Counted from the stretch's first letter, positions 36,403 to 49,619 are shown. The stretch: 64,000 nt of DNA from Rhizophagus clarus (GCA_015698045.1 BLAL01000165.1:496001-560000), one strand, 5' to 3'. The notes: generated from the sequence alone by a model not told the origin. Program-made: numbers and translations.

Positions 36403-37945
36403 AATATTTTTTATAACCTGACCCGATCGGGATTTAGATATAAATTTCATTTTTGTAGTCATAAAAAAAAAGCGCATAACGAAAAAAAAAAATTTTTTTT
36501 TTGTTTTTTTTTTTTTTGTATAAATCATCACTTTATTTGTATATTATTTTTTCTTTTCCCTTTCCTCCTCATTATTATTTTATTTCAAAATTAAGAGTAT
36601 GTACAAGATTCTAAAAAACAGAAAAAAAAAAAAAAAAAAAAAAGAAATTAGTAATTTTTTTTTTCCTTTTAAAAAAAAAAGACGGAATTAATTAGCAGTT
36701 AGCATTAACTAATAATTAACGTTACAATCAATTCCCCCGCCCCATCCCCTCAATATTATAAATACAGTAAATACTATGTGTAATAATAAAATAGATCTAT
36801 GTAAAATAATAATAAAAAAATACTGCGTAAATAAATTGTTACACAAAATATTTAGAAAAATCCAAGTATCCTTCTTATCAGAAAAGAAAAAAAAAAAAAA
36901 AAAATAACAAACAAACAAACAAATAAATAGTAATTATACAGTATGTACTGTTACTTTTTTAGAAAAAAAAAAGATGTATGATTTGTAATTATTTTACTAA
37001 CATCAACATTTAAATCACATGGCCAAAAAGATTTCAAAGCACGTAATGTACAGTATTTTCTTAAATATTTATTTATTTGAAACTTTTCCTTGGTATTTCA
37101 TTATATTTTTTTAGTATATTTAATGTACAATATGTACGGTTATTGATTTATTGATGTAATTCATACAAAGAATTAAGTTTTTTTATCGGAAGAAGTAATT
37201 TTCATAACCATGAGTCATAATCAAAAACCTTTTTGGTATAATTTATATCAAAAGGCGTATTTTTTCTTGATTTGAATATCTGATCCATTTTTATTTTTTT
37301 TTATGTTTCCAAAATTAGTTAATTAAATTAATTATAGGAAGATAAAAGTGTGGTGAAACATTCATGGAAAAAAAAAAGGCAATTGAAACTTGAAATGTTT
37401 CAAGTTAGAATTTTTTATTACGAATCGGACAGATCTACAGATATGATTTTATTACAAGTATTTACCGCCTAACGTCTTATTATTGACCCGTTTAACCGTC
37501 TTAATTATTGACCCGTTTACCGTCTTGTAATTGTAATTATTAACAAGTGTTGAAACTTGCAAAAAAAAAAATTTTAAACCACATTATTTATTAATTTTAA
37601 AGTTTGAAGTTTATATTTTTTTCTTACTTTTCCATATTTTTGTATAAGAAATTAAATTGAGGTTAGAGGATTTTTTTTTCATGTACACAAATCACGAACC
37701 TACAGCATTATTATTAAAATTAAGGTTAGGTTTATTGATTTTTTTTTTTGCGCACGTACAATACGTACAGCAGTTTGTATGATACATTTTTTGTTTCATT
37801 ATTATACAATGCAAAGAAAAAAACACAAAAAAAAAAAAAAAAAAAAAAAATGTCCAAAAAAGAAAAAATGTACAAAAGAAAATTTTTTTAAAAAAAAAAT
37901 GTCCAAAATAAGCATTAAGGTTGGAACGCCAAGGTTAGCGTGAGT
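36403..37945. other. Intergenic, with poly-A runs and a short direct repeat
   Basis: Two copies of TTATTGACCCGTTTAACCGTC / TTATTGACCCGTTTACCGTC lie near 37481-37533, and a second imperfect pair (GGTTAG…ACGTACAGC-like) near 37660-37770. No gene seen. Confidence 0.55.
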
Positions 37946-39931
37946 CTAGAATTTCACGTCGATAACACCACTAGTTGATGAAATATTTACCCTACCAATT
38001 AATGCTTCATTAGTGAAGTCACCTATATTACCTATATTTTGACTAAGAATATCAGGACCTTTTTCAATTTTAATTTTCCCGCCCGAAGAATATATTTCGT
38101 AATTTCCATTAAATGAAGAATTATTCTAAAAAGGAAGTAATTATTTGAGAATTTTGTGCAATTACCGTAATTACCGCAATTACCATAAATACTGCAATTA
38201 AATAAATAACTTACAAATTTAATCGAGATGTCGGAAGTACCAGAATTTATATAGATATTGGGACTTTTAGCTCCGTCTTGAATATTTACCGCACCAAGAT
38301 TAACAAAACTACCTTTCATATTATTAATCTTAATATTGGATTGTCCTTCATTATCATTCGATAAATTATCACTTGATGTTTTTATAATATTTAAATTTAA
38401 TTGAATGGAGCCATCATCGGTATTAATATTTAATTCATTTGTCGTGGATTGTATTGAATTTAAATTTCCATAAATGTCTCCTGAATTAGTCGTTATTAAT
38501 AATTGATTCGTAAAGGAATTATTTCTAAAATTAACATCACCTTTAGAAGTTATTAATTGAATTGGAGAATTTAACTCTTGATTTAATTCTATGTCCAAAG
38601 ATTTGGAATTAATTTGTAAAATTGATGGTGCATTTATGTTTGGTGGTAAGGTTAATTCTAACCGTGCTGAGATACATTTTGGCGGTATCGACAAATATCC
38701 AAGCCATGAAAATGTATTTGAATTTGGAAATGATTTTCGTAACTGTAATAATGCATGCAATATTTATTTATTTATTAAAAATAACATGTTTCGAAAAGAA
38801 AGAAAAAAAAACAATAACAAAAAAAAAAAATTTGGGGACTTACGATTTGTAAATTAAATTTAGAATCCTGGAATTCTGACTTTGTAAATGAATCAGAATT
38901 TTTTATTGTCGCAAGTCGAATGGTTAATGTAGCATTACTATTATTATTATCGTTGTTATTATTGTTATTGGACACGTTATTTTGTGAAACTATAATTTCC
39001 CCTTCCTGCAATGTAATATATTTAATTATCAAACATTTCTTTTTTTTTGTTTTATTTTAAAAATTTTTTTTTTTTTCCTTTTTTTTTTACCTGAACGTTA
39101 TTAAAATCATCAATTATAAGATTGTTATAAATATTTGGATCATAAGAAATTGTTTCCGGTGTGATTAAATCAAGCTTGTCGGTTAAATGATAACAATTTT
39201 GGTATGTAATTAAAATGATAACCTAAACATAAATAATTTAAATAAGGAAAAAGAACAAAAAAAAAAAAAAGTTCATATATTAATTAGTAATAAAAAAATT
39301 ATAACTTACCGCATAAATTAATCCCACTATTAATAAAACGGCTGTAACCCATATCCATATCAATAAAACTCTTGTATGACAATAAAAACAACAAATTTTT
39401 TTACGCTTTTCTAAATTAGAGGATAAAGAAAAACAAATAAAGTTTGTTTTAAATCTCTCAAGTTAAAAACATAAACACAAATCACATACTTGTGCCCTCA
39501 TCAAATTTTAGACAATTAAATTCTTTAGGTCCACTCGAAATCGTATCATTATCGTTATCATTTAACCAATAATCTCCATCTGAATTACCTTCATACGCTC
39601 CATTATAATTATTATTATTATTATTATTGTTATTGTTGTTGCTATTGCTTCTATTAGCATTACCAAAAACATTCCTATTGGTGTTACCAAAAATACTCCT
39701 ATTACTGAAATTAAGACTAACTTCGCTAAGGTTACTAACATTACTTAAGTTGCTGGTATTATTAACACGACTAAAGTTACTAATATTACTAAAATTACTA
39801 AATCTGCTTATTTCTTCTTCCCTTATTACTGCGCTCGTTTCCACTGGTTGTAATGCTCTTAGTTGTTGATTTTTTTTATTGTTCTTATTTCTTTCAAAAT
39901 TTATGATCGTTGTATTTGTTGTATTTGACAT
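37946..39931 (-). CDS. Single-pass membrane protein with beta-repeat ectodomain (paralogue 1)
   Basis: Six exons: 39931-39490, 39410-39310, 39222-39091, 39005-38844, 38742-38215 and 38125-37946; 514 residues, all phases consistent. Residues 1-150 are Asn/Ser-rich and disordered. Then come a basic CC-containing stop-transfer (KKRKKICCFYCHTR) and one hydrophobic segment (VLLIWIWVTAVLLIVGLIYA). The C-terminal part has regularly spaced beta-strand repeats (LITSKGDVNFRNN, LITTNSGDIYGN, ISSTSGVIDVKF). The repeats resemble DUF4097/GIN-type putative adhesin domains. Type II topology with the repeats outside is inferred. It lies head-to-tail with paralogue 2, and exon 3 is 132 nt in both. A 9-bp minisatellite sits just upstream of the ATG. 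Confidence 0.85.
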
Positions 39932-39953
39932 TTTTTACAAATTTTACGATTAT

Positions 39954-40083
39954 TTCGACTAGTTCAACTAGTTCAACTAGTTCAACTATTTCGACTATTT
40001 CGACTATTTCGACTATTTCGATTATTTCGACTATTTCGACTATTTCGACTATTTCGATTATTTCGATTATTTCGACTATTTCG
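39954..40083. repeat. 9-bp minisatellite upstream of paralogue 1
   Basis: About 14 units of TTCGACTAT with variants TTCAACTAG and TTCGATTAT, starting 23 bp upstream of the ATG at 39931. One minus-strand frame through it would encode (VEI)n, but that frame is not the frame of the downstream gene and stops inside it, so the repeat is most likely leader or promoter. Confidence 0.9.
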
Positions 40084-41070
40084 TCAGTAAACCTTTTATT
40101 TTTATTTTTTTTTTTTTTTTTTTGAAAAAAAGTTCTCAAGGTAAAAAAACAAAAAAAAAAAAAAAAAAAAAAAAAAATGATTTTTGATACGTTTATATAA
40201 CTTTTTCTGCCTGCAGCCTTTTTTTTTTTTTTTTTTGTCAATTTCTATTAAAAAAAAATTACTATTAAAAATATCATGCAATCAATGCAATCTAGAAAAA
40301 AAAATTTTTTTAGATTAATAATCATCTACTGTATATTTGAAAAATATTATTAAAATATTGTTGTTCTTTTTCCCATTGTACAAAATTTAATTTTATTTGA
40401 CTTATTTAAATAATATTTATTGAAAATCCATAACCTGTATAGTAAATTATTTTAACCGCAATCAACTTATAAAGCGTTACAGAACATTTAATTCAAGTAA
40501 TAAATAAATATGCAAAAGATCATCTACCTTTATTTAATTACGCATGTAACGTAACCATTAATAGGATTATTTTCCAAATTGTTTCGGTGTTTGAAATAAG
40601 AATTATTTTCTTCCTTATTGAAAGTTGTGGAATGGATAAGGAGAATAAGAATTGTTTCTTAATCACAAGGAAAAATGTAATCAGGGAACACTTGGTAACA
40701 AAGACGAAACAATGATACCAAAAAAAAATATATGTATATATATATATACTTGTTTATTAATACAAAAATTAAAAAACTTTAATTATGAAAATAAAAATGG
40801 AATAATAAATCACTTGATCATTCAATTTTAAAAATATCATACGAGTGATAACACAAGTTCTTGAAATTCTATAACAATGGTTAACTTGGTTAATGACTGA
40901 TCAATAATTCTTATCAAAACAAACAAAAACGTAGGAAAATCCGATGATTACACGGATGAGATTTTTTAGTAACGGGGGCTTAAATTATATATTTATTACA
41001 TTATTACATTACTTATAAATCATGGGTATCATCATAAATATTTGTATTAACCATTCCTGTCTTAAAATTA

Positions 41071-41101
<31 letters not shown>

Positions 41102-41640
41102 AAAAAAACGGATAAAATTTAAATAATTTAAGAATATTCTGTTTCTTCATCAATTCTTTCCAAAATTTAATAAAATAATAACAATAATAATAAAGCCAAT
41201 TTTACAAATATATCTTCGTGAATTTTGATTCGTTCCTTTTGATGGTTGTCATTCGGATAAATTTCGATTTTTGGGAAAAATTTATTTTGTTTTTTTTTAT
41301 TGTTGATCACAACTTGCTGTGCCATAATTGTGACAAATTGTGACAAATTGTGACAAATTGTGCCAATTGTACCATAATATTAACCATAAATCTACAATAA
41401 CAAAAATGTGTGTTCCGATCCACAAATTAACAAATTATTTATAATAACGAAAACAACGTGTATTCCCGCGTTCCTTGAAATTGCTTCTTTGTAATATATA
41501 TTGTTTATTTTGATTTACAATAATAATTCTAAATCCCTTACTCTTAATTATCATATACAATATTTATAGTAGTAATAAACATATGAAATAAAAATAAAGT
41601 CTCAAAAAAAAAAAAACAAAAAAAAAAAACATTTTTTACA
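40084..41640. other. Intergenic between the paralogues
   Basis: Poly-T/poly-A runs at 40106-40180 and 41070-41100, and a four-copy 11-bp repeat (TGTGACAAATT) at 41328-41366. No gene seen. Confidence 0.55.
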
Positions 41641-41654
41641 TGTTACATAACAAT

Positions 41655-43349
41655 TTAACTAAAATTAACGCTAACATCACCGCTTTTAGCTCCAATTTTA
41701 AGGAAACCTTGCGAGTCTGTTGAACCAATTCTACCTTGTCGGTTATGGTTTTTATTATTTCCAATTCCAACATTAACATCACCAGATGTGGTCGTAATTT
41801 GATATTGTCCTTCAAAAGTATCATGCTATATATGTTATGACAAACAAATAAATGATTATTTTTTTCAAAAAAAAAAAAAAAAGAACAAATGATTAAAAAT
41901 AAATAATTATAAATAAATTTTTTACCAATTTTAAATCAACATCACCGCTAGTTGCTTCAATTGTAATTTGACTATCGGTAATTCCATTAGCTAACTTAAT
42001 ATCCGTGTTAATGTCCCCACTTGTGGCTGAAACATCAACAATCGGTTTAACAACGGCATTTGAAACATTTAATTCCAAATCAATATCCCCACTAGTACTT
42101 TTCAATCCAACTTTGGGGCTTAACCCTAATATGGTATTTGTATTAACTTTAACATTAATGTCCCCGCTTGTCGATCCAATATTTATTTCATCCTGTAATG
42201 ACGAGATTGAACCCTTTATATCCCCACTTGTAGCTTGGATTGATGTATTTGTGATTAAAATATTTTCGATATAAATATCTGAACTCGTGGTCTTTAAATT
42301 TATTGGGTAAGGGTATTGAACGGCGTTTTGTTTAAATTTGATGTCAAGCCCGTTTGAATTTATGTTTACGGGTGTTGGTGTTATGGTTGCAACTTGTGGT
42401 AAAATTATTTCAACCCTGTTCACAACACATTTTGTTGTCCACAATGCCAAGAAGTTATCAATTGCGTTACCTTTTGCCTAATTATAATTATTATTATAAT
42501 TATATTATTAGCATGCTAATTAATAAACAATATTTATAAGAAAATTACTTACGATATTTATATTATAGGCTGAAGGAGTAAATGTTGCTTCATATTGACC
42601 ATTAGAATTCTTTGTTGCAATACGAATTTGAATAGTTGTATTCGTTGCTGAAGTATCATTTGTTTGAGAAATCCAAAGTTCATCATAATTCTTTTTTTAA
42701 AAAAAAAAATAAAGTTTTGTTATTCAAATTATACTTATAAAGGAAATAAATAAAATTTTATTTTATTTACCTTAAAATATTCGGATGTTATAACATTCAA
42801 TGTCGGGAATGTACTTTGATCATAGGATAATGTTGATGGGGTTATTGAATCCATATTATTATAAAGGTCACGACATCCAAAAAAAGCAAATAGTTGAGAA
42901 ACCTAAAAATAAACATATAAAAAGTTGCATTAATTTATATTATTAAAATAAAAAATTGTTGTCTTTATTACTTTAAATTCTTACCGTGTGAATAATTCCC
43001 AATGCAAGATAAATTATAGAAATAATCATTAACACTTTTGGCGTACAACAAAACAAACACCGGTTTCGTTCACGTCGTAATTTGCGCCCTAAAATAACAT
43101 TGTTAACCATGTTAGAATATACAATAAATTTAAATTATCTTTAAAAAAAAAAAAATAATATATACAATATATTTTTTTTTATAAAAAAAAAAAAATTGAC
43201 TATTTTATTATACCTTCATTTTTTACCATTCTATTATCATAATTATGAATTACTTGATTCGCTTCTTGTTGATTATATGGATAATTTTCATCCATATATA
43301 ATGATTGCTTAGTGGAAGAATTTACAACATTTTGGGATGTTGAAGACAT
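41655..43349 (-). CDS. Single-pass membrane protein with TSGDI-repeat ectodomain (paralogue 2)
   Basis: Six exons: 43349-43214, 43088-42985, 42902-42771, 42690-42553, 42477-41926 and 41825-41655; 410 residues. From exon 2 on, every exon ends in phase 0. The N-terminus is polar (MSSTSQNVVNSSTKQSLY), then RKLRRERNRC and a hydrophobic segment (VLMIISIIYLALGIIHTV). The C-terminal half has at least seven T-S-G-D-I/V repeats about 20-30 residues apart (e.g. IQATSGDIKGSISS, IGSTSGDINVKV, VSATSGDINTDI). Such repeats form a right-handed beta solenoid in DUF4097-like proteins. The role is probably at the cell surface or wall, but this is inference. A TATATAAAAG box lies near 43515-43525 on this strand. 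Confidence 0.87.
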
Positions 43350-43403
43350 CTTTTTCTTTCCTTAAAGTAATAAATGAAATAAACAAATAAACGACTTAAT
43401 AGT

Positions 43404-43435
<32 letters not shown>

Positions 43436-44020
43436 TTAAAAAAATATATTTATTTTTTTTTTTATTAAAAAAAAAAAATAGTGATCCACTTTTTGAAATA
43501 TTCTCATTCTCTTTTATATAATTTTATTTTCATACAAAACGTAAAGTTATTTTTATTTTTATTTTATCTTTCCTGAATTATGATTATATGAAATGTTCTA
43601 AAAGAAAAGGCCAAGAATAAAGCCAAGAGCAAAACATATGCTTCTGTGACACTTAGCCAAGCGTTTATCATATCCATTTAAAAGGATCCTGTGTTACATC
43701 AAATTAAGTTCTAGGTCATTTTTGGTGAAATAAAAAATTTGATCTAAACAAATCTTTTTCTAGATTTTTCTTTTTCGAAAATTCCATTTTTATTTTCATT
43801 GACCAAATCGCGTGATGGCGCAATAATCATCAAAATTTTTATTACACCATTACATAGTAACATATAAATGTTTCAGAATTCAGTTAGTCATTATTTTAAC
43901 TCATTGCTTTAATGAAAAAGTAGTAGAATTCTATGAACACGCTTATGTGACATGAAATGCATTACAGCACCCTATTATTAGGGGTTTTTTTTACCGTTTT
44001 ATTTTTAATTCAAAATAAAG
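43350..44020. other. Upstream region of paralogue 2 and intergenic DNA
   Basis: T-rich and A-rich leader sequence directly upstream of the ATG, a TATA-like box at about 43520 (minus orientation), then AT-rich DNA without a gene. Confidence 0.5.
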
Positions 44021-44029
44021 AATTGAATT

Positions 44030-46090
44030 TTGCAAAAAATGGTCATTTTCCATTATACTCTGTTTTCCTCTCAGATGCATCTCTTCGAATCTTTTCGATA
44101 GTTCACTTTTACTTCCAGTCGTTCCAGATACCCGAATTTTAGCAAGAGATTATGGACATACAGAAGCGAAAAGAATCGTTATGGCACATTATATTCGACT
44201 CTATAGGAGCACCTTAGAATTAATCACAGTAATTTTTGAATTTTTAAATATAGGTAATCAAAAAAAAACAAATGTGTCGCTTATTTACTACAAACTAGAT
44301 GAGCATTTCCTAGAACTTATTTGATATAATATCGTAGTAGCTATTTCTTTATATTTCATTGTAAAAAAAAAGTTGTTTAATAAATATGCTTGTTCTTCTG
44401 TTATCAGTTATTCTTGAGCAAACCATTTCGTCTTGGGTAATTTTTAAAGAAATTTTCGTTTTTATATATAGATATAAAATAATGAAACTGTGCTTTTTCT
44501 ATATGCCGACTTGAACTTATTATTACTTAACTAAATTATACCTCAAGTTTAAGCGAGTTTTGCATGTCTTCAGCCTAAAGTCAACACAATGGTTTTATTT
44601 GAGTATTTGACATCCTTAGCATTCATATTTGCTATAAATGTATTAACATATTTAGTCTGTTTAGTCTTTACCTTCAGTTATTATTAAAAACGCACAAATT
44701 CGTTTAACGATTCTTTTCAACATGCATCTACAGTATAGCAATTACAAAAATTGCTAGCATGTTGCTGTATCACCACGGCTGAAACAGTTTCGTCATAATA
44801 ATGATATATCTGTCACATTAATCGTTTTTAGGTAACGTTAGCTAAGCTCGATTAGGTCAGACCAATCAATTAAATTAGTCTTTTTTTTCTATTGAATTTT
44901 TATTTTCTACGAACATTAGAGTGCGTTCTATATTGATTACGTAACATTGTTTTTAATGAAAAATTGTTCCCAGAATAAGACGTAAAAATAAAAATGAAGG
45001 TCACGACACCTCAATATAAGGGTAAAGTAGAAGACATATGTAATAAAAATGAACTGGTGCAAACAATTATGTGCCAACATTGCATTAATGAAAAAAAAAT
45101 AGAAATAGATAAGAATACTCAATAAACCCAGTACGTGCTGCTGTTGCAGCCATACAAAGATATTCAAAAGTTGGTAAAGTAAACTTATATGATTTATCTA
45201 CATTTCGTACTTTTGTTGAAGTGTTGAGTGTTAAAATAATAATTACTTATGAATTTAGGTTATGGAGAAGTAAATGGTGCTGATGCTTTCACCGATGAAG
45301 AAATTTATCCCATAAATGAATGTATGGATGGGACCATACCCGCACGTCTTTTAAGAGAGCTATTATTTTATTGGGATTGCGCAGTAGACATCATATACTA
45401 ATGCTTCTAGTTTTAAAAAGAGATATGATGGCAGGTATGATTTGATATTTGTAAGTCAAAAACAGATCAACGAGGATTTATATAAAACAAAGATAAAACA
45501 GTTATAGAGTTAGGTGCCGAAACCTATATATGCCGAAATACATTTGGGATTTGACATATGCTGAAATATGGATGGCGATAGTTTCTGAATTTTTCCGAAA
45601 TCAAAACCCTGAAACCCGAATCCCAAACTACTGTCGAAATCCCAAATCTCCCAAATCGTTGCCGGAATCCCAATTTATTGCCAAAATCCTAAAATTCCAA
45701 ATCCTAATTCTGGCCGGAACTAAATGATAAACAAAAATCTTTCCTTTTTTGGAAGCCGGTGTAATCCGGAAGAAAAATGTTGATACAAAGAATACAAAGA
45801 TTGGACCTTAGTAAGAAAGAAATTGCATTACAATCATGACACAAAACACTTGAAAGAATTAGTGCATATACATTACATCCTCAACAACAACATCATGATA
45901 TGTTAACTGAATTTGCAAAAATAAGTTTCAATCTACATCCAAAGGTCTGATATAGTGTATATGTATTTTTTTCTCATTTAATTAAATTTTTTTTTTTTTT
46001 TGTAGGTTCCAATCCCAATACTACTAGTAAAGAAATAAGTGAATTAAATGACACTTCAAAGTAACAAAAAGAGGAAGGTTTCATTTCTTC
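44030..46090 (+). pseudogene. Broken multi-exon coding remnants, not recognised
   Basis: Several plus-strand stretches look like old exons. 44085-44230 reads SSLLLPVVPDTRILARDYGH…MAHYIRLYRST; 45000-45120 KVTTPQYKGKVEDICNKNEL; 45125-45200 NPVRAAVAAIQRYSKVGK; 45255-45400 GYGEVNGADAFTDEEIYPIN…ARLLRELLFYWD; 45850-45955 RISAYTLHPQQQHHDMLTEF…NLHPK, followed by a GT…TTGTAG intron and VPIPILLVKK, stop. Stops and frame changes separate them, so the locus is dead or the exon structure is more complex than I can see. I do not recognise the family. Confidence 0.35.
45505..45725. repeat. Short-unit repeat around CGAAATCCCAAAT
   Basis: The motif (C)CGAAATCCCAAAT / GCCGGAATCCCAATTT is reiterated with changes. 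The 65-codon frame across it (…RNPKSPKSLPESQF…) is probably repeat translation rather than a gene. Confidence 0.5.
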
Positions 46091-46824
46091 TTATGAGAGT
46101 AAGTAAATAGAATTTTTAATTTCAGTAAACCGCAAAAGATCAAATGAATTCAATTAGGATAATCTAGACAACAAAAAAAATACGAAGAAAACGATTAAAT
46201 TCGTTAAAAAACTTAACTTAGAAATAAATATGCGAAATGATCGATTTAAAATATGTTAAAAACAGGGGTGTTTAACGATGTTAAAGATTTTAACATGAAA
46301 TCAATTTGTCATATCATCGTTTACTGTGATGATATTTAGATGTAATAATAATAAATTTAATATTAAAAGTTTCATTGTAATCTATATAATTGCAAACATA
46401 CAGTATCTGACATTTAGCCATTGACAAAAATATCACCAATAACTATTATAAAAGAGGCAGAAATAAGAAAGTTAGTAAAGTTAATAAATACGTTCTAATT
46501 TTTTTTTGTTAAATCGATAAACTTTGTTTACTTACCATACTATTAAGTTAACAATATGTGAACATGTAATAATGAGGCCTCTATTTAGTGAAGAGACGCT
46601 TTTTTGCTACGCCACAATATAATTAAGACAGCAACGATTGTAATTTTGCCAAATTCGACTTACGGCTAAAAAGTATTTTGTACTCCAACAAATTTTCATT
46701 TCAGTCTCTTATTTCAAAATTATGAATGGAAGTTTAAGTTATGTAAAAATTATAATTATGAGTCGCCGTATAATTAAATAAATATTTAGTTAAATCAGTT
46801 TACGACTTTATTTATATTATCAGT
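46090..46824. other. AT-rich intergenic DNA
   Basis: I see no coding frame, RNA gene or structured repeat here. Confidence 0.5.
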
Positions 46825-46826
46825 TA

Positions 46827-47027
46827 CAGTAACACCTCCATAAGTGCACCCTCTATAAGTGCACATATTATGTAAATTCTCACTAAGTGCACGGTAGACT
46901 TGAGTCCCAACTTATAAGAGCTCTTAATATTTTATTCTCTATAAATGCACTCCCTTTCTACTAAGTGCACATTTTGCTATTTTTTTAATATGGTCCCAAG
47001 GGAGGTGTATTTATAAAGGTGCTACTG
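46827..47027. mobile_element. Tc1/mariner-pogo-type MITE, about 200 bp
   Basis: The left end TACAGTAACACCTCCATAAG and the right end (complement TACAGTAGCACCTTTATAAA) are imperfect inverted repeats with TA at both borders. Internally AAGTGCAC recurs several times. The CAGT…ACCT ends with TA duplication are typical of pogo/Tigger-like non-autonomous elements. It lies just upstream of the U-box/TPR pseudogene. No ORF. Confidence 0.7.
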
Positions 47028-47059
47028 TATTATTATAGACAAATAATATTGCTTCTATT

Positions 47060-49560
47060 AATTTAAAAGTTAACAACTTTGTTTCATATAAACCGATTTT
47101 GTACGAAAATATATCCAATAATCATATTCTTATCAAATTATAAGAGGATGAATTTACTACTCCAGATTAAAAAGCAGAAGAACTTTAAAAAACCTGACCA
47201 AACAAAAATATTTATATGTATGCACTTAAGTTTACGTTTTGAAAATCCGCTTAATCAATTTGCACCTAAAGTTGCGGTTTTAGGACAGGTTTGTTTTACA
47301 AAAATGCGTCTGAGCAATGATCTTCGTGATAGAATTTATAATTCTTTACCGAAATTTGCAACAACTCAAGTCGTACAAGAGGTTTTAATAATAATTATAT
47401 ATATCTAAATTAGACAAACTTCATATTAATGAAAATTAGAATATTATTATTAAAAAACGAATTATAACATTGACTACCTACTAATTCACTTGCGAGACAC
47501 ATTACATAGTTTGCGTGATGATGAGACTTGGTTCAAGAAATTATACGAAAAATTGAAGAACTACTACTTAAAAACTACATTAAATATTATTATTAGCAGC
47601 AACAACAGGAGTTAATCTTCCAAATGGTGGTTCAATCTTATCAATGCTTAATCAAGTACGTCATAGTTTAAGTTTTAAGTAATCCAGTAGCATCTTATTA
47701 TGTAGATTTGTAGAATTATATTTATAATATAACGCAACCTTTTCATTTTGTCTGAATGTTCTGAAAAGATTAATGGAATACATGTGGAGCTTTTTAGAAA
47801 GAGAATTGATTAATGTTATTGATAAGTATATTTAAAATTTGATGAAATAACAAATAAAGTTACTAAAACTTAAAAAATACAGGAAGTTTCTTAAATGATT
47901 ATTTTGCTGGGAATGAACCTCTTGCATTACCACATACCTTATAGTTTGGAATATTAGATCTTGCACAAACCTTATCTAAAATCTACTCAAATAGCCGCCA
48001 CATATTGTCTTTGTTATTATTTGACAATTGCTTCACTTAATAAAACCCCAATCATTTTCATTCAATATAAAGCAGTTGAAATAGTATTATATTTGCATAA
48101 TATTGATAATGAAATGTTTTGATGATTGAAATTGATTTTAATCAAATATACAAAAATTAAATGAAAATAAATTAACAGCAATATCTGCTGCCAAAGAAAA
48201 TATTTTGATGATTTAAAAATTCTAATTGATGATAATGGAAAAGGAAAAGGGAAAAGAGAAAGAAAAAAGTTTAAATCAAAGTCCATATTTAAGAAGAGAA
48301 CAAACATCAAATTCTAATATTTTAGATGTTATAACAAATTAAATGACTTGTCCTATTAGTAGGGAACTAATGGGCCAACTATGTTTTTTAAAATGTCAAC
48401 ATACATTTTCATTAAATAATCTAGACAAGTTAAACCAAAAAAATATGTCCTGAATATCGTGAAAATATTGAGGATAATGATATTAGATATTTACCACAAA
48501 ATTCTATTTATAAAAATTTTATTTATTATACCTTCAACTGAATTAGACAATACGGTTAATGAACAATATGATAGTGATAATTGAGATAATTCAGAAATTG
48601 ATTTTATATTAACTAAGAAAGAGAAATTAAGAATTCAATTATTAAATTACACTAAAGAATGATTCAAACAACTATTTATTCCTTAAAAATTGTGCATAAA
48701 GTTGAGAAAAAAGGAGATTACTTAAGTGCATTAAAAATATTAGATAAATTGCTAACTATGAATAAACAAATCATATTATAGATCCAGAAAATATTCATAA
48801 TTTGAATAAGCAAGCAATTACATATTTTATTTTACAAGAATATTATAAAGTTTTATTATTCATTACGAGAATATTCAGATTACTGTATTTGGCCATATAT
48901 TGAAAGATTTGGAAATATTGGTGCATTTAATAAACATATATATGTATAAAGGTAAGGTATGAAATATTTAATTTATTGTTCTTCCATACTCTTCTATATT
49001 AAAGTTAGTAATAATTGGCATACTTGATTTATAATAAATTTATTTTTAGAAATGAAAGTTTATTTCAAATCTAATAAATTTAAAACAGTAAATTTTATCA
49101 ATTCCAAGAAAGTGATCCAAAAGGTAAAAGCCATTCATAATAATTAAAATCAAAAATTGTAAAATAAAATTATTTACAATTTTATAATTCAAGTTTGTCA
49201 GGGCAAGCTTTATATTCCAAGTATAACTAGATTTGCCTGCATTAGTAAATATTATTATATGAATCAAATTATTTGCAGAATAAATGAATAAATGTTGAAA
49301 AATATGTTGTTTCATGAAATTTAAAGAAAATCCAAGTATAATTAGCTATTAAATCTCCCTTATTGTTTTATAACTTTCAATAAGTGCAGATAATTCTCAG
49401 CTTTCAATTGAAGTAAATGGATATGTTGATATGGTATTTTTTTTTAAATTGTTCTCAGGGTAAGGTCATTATAACTTATACTTTATCATTTGATTTTATA
49501 GCAAACAGATAGCGTTCGATTTGGATCTATTAAAGAAAGATAACATGGGCGAGAATGAAT
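47060..49560 (+). pseudogene. Degenerate copy of the U-box/TPR gene
   Basis: The plus strand matches the intact gene at 56439-60388 along its length: FENPLNQFAPK…VCFTKMRLSNDLRDRIYNSLPKFA near 47240-47360, LLIHLRDTLHSLRDDETWF near 47490, the U-box start MTCPISRELMGQLCFLKCQHT near 48343, and a C-terminal exon near 49430. Many frameshifts, stops and internal deletions occur, including loss of about 50 codons at 47265 and of most TPRs. Intron borders corresponding to the intact gene remain (48952, 49055). It is inverted relative to the parent and about 8 kb away. Confidence 0.85.
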
Positions 49561-49619
49561 CTTAACTTACAAATAAATATACAAAATTTAATCACGACAT
49601 GTGACTGTGTAATTCCTTC

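Noticed and set aside
39627..39869. Leucine-rich plus-strand frame
   Set aside because: Antisense of the Asn/Ser-rich exon 1 of paralogue 1.
39894..40241. Open frame with (VEI)n repeats
   Set aside because: Product of the 9-bp minisatellite; it overlaps the start of the well-supported paralogue 1 in another frame.
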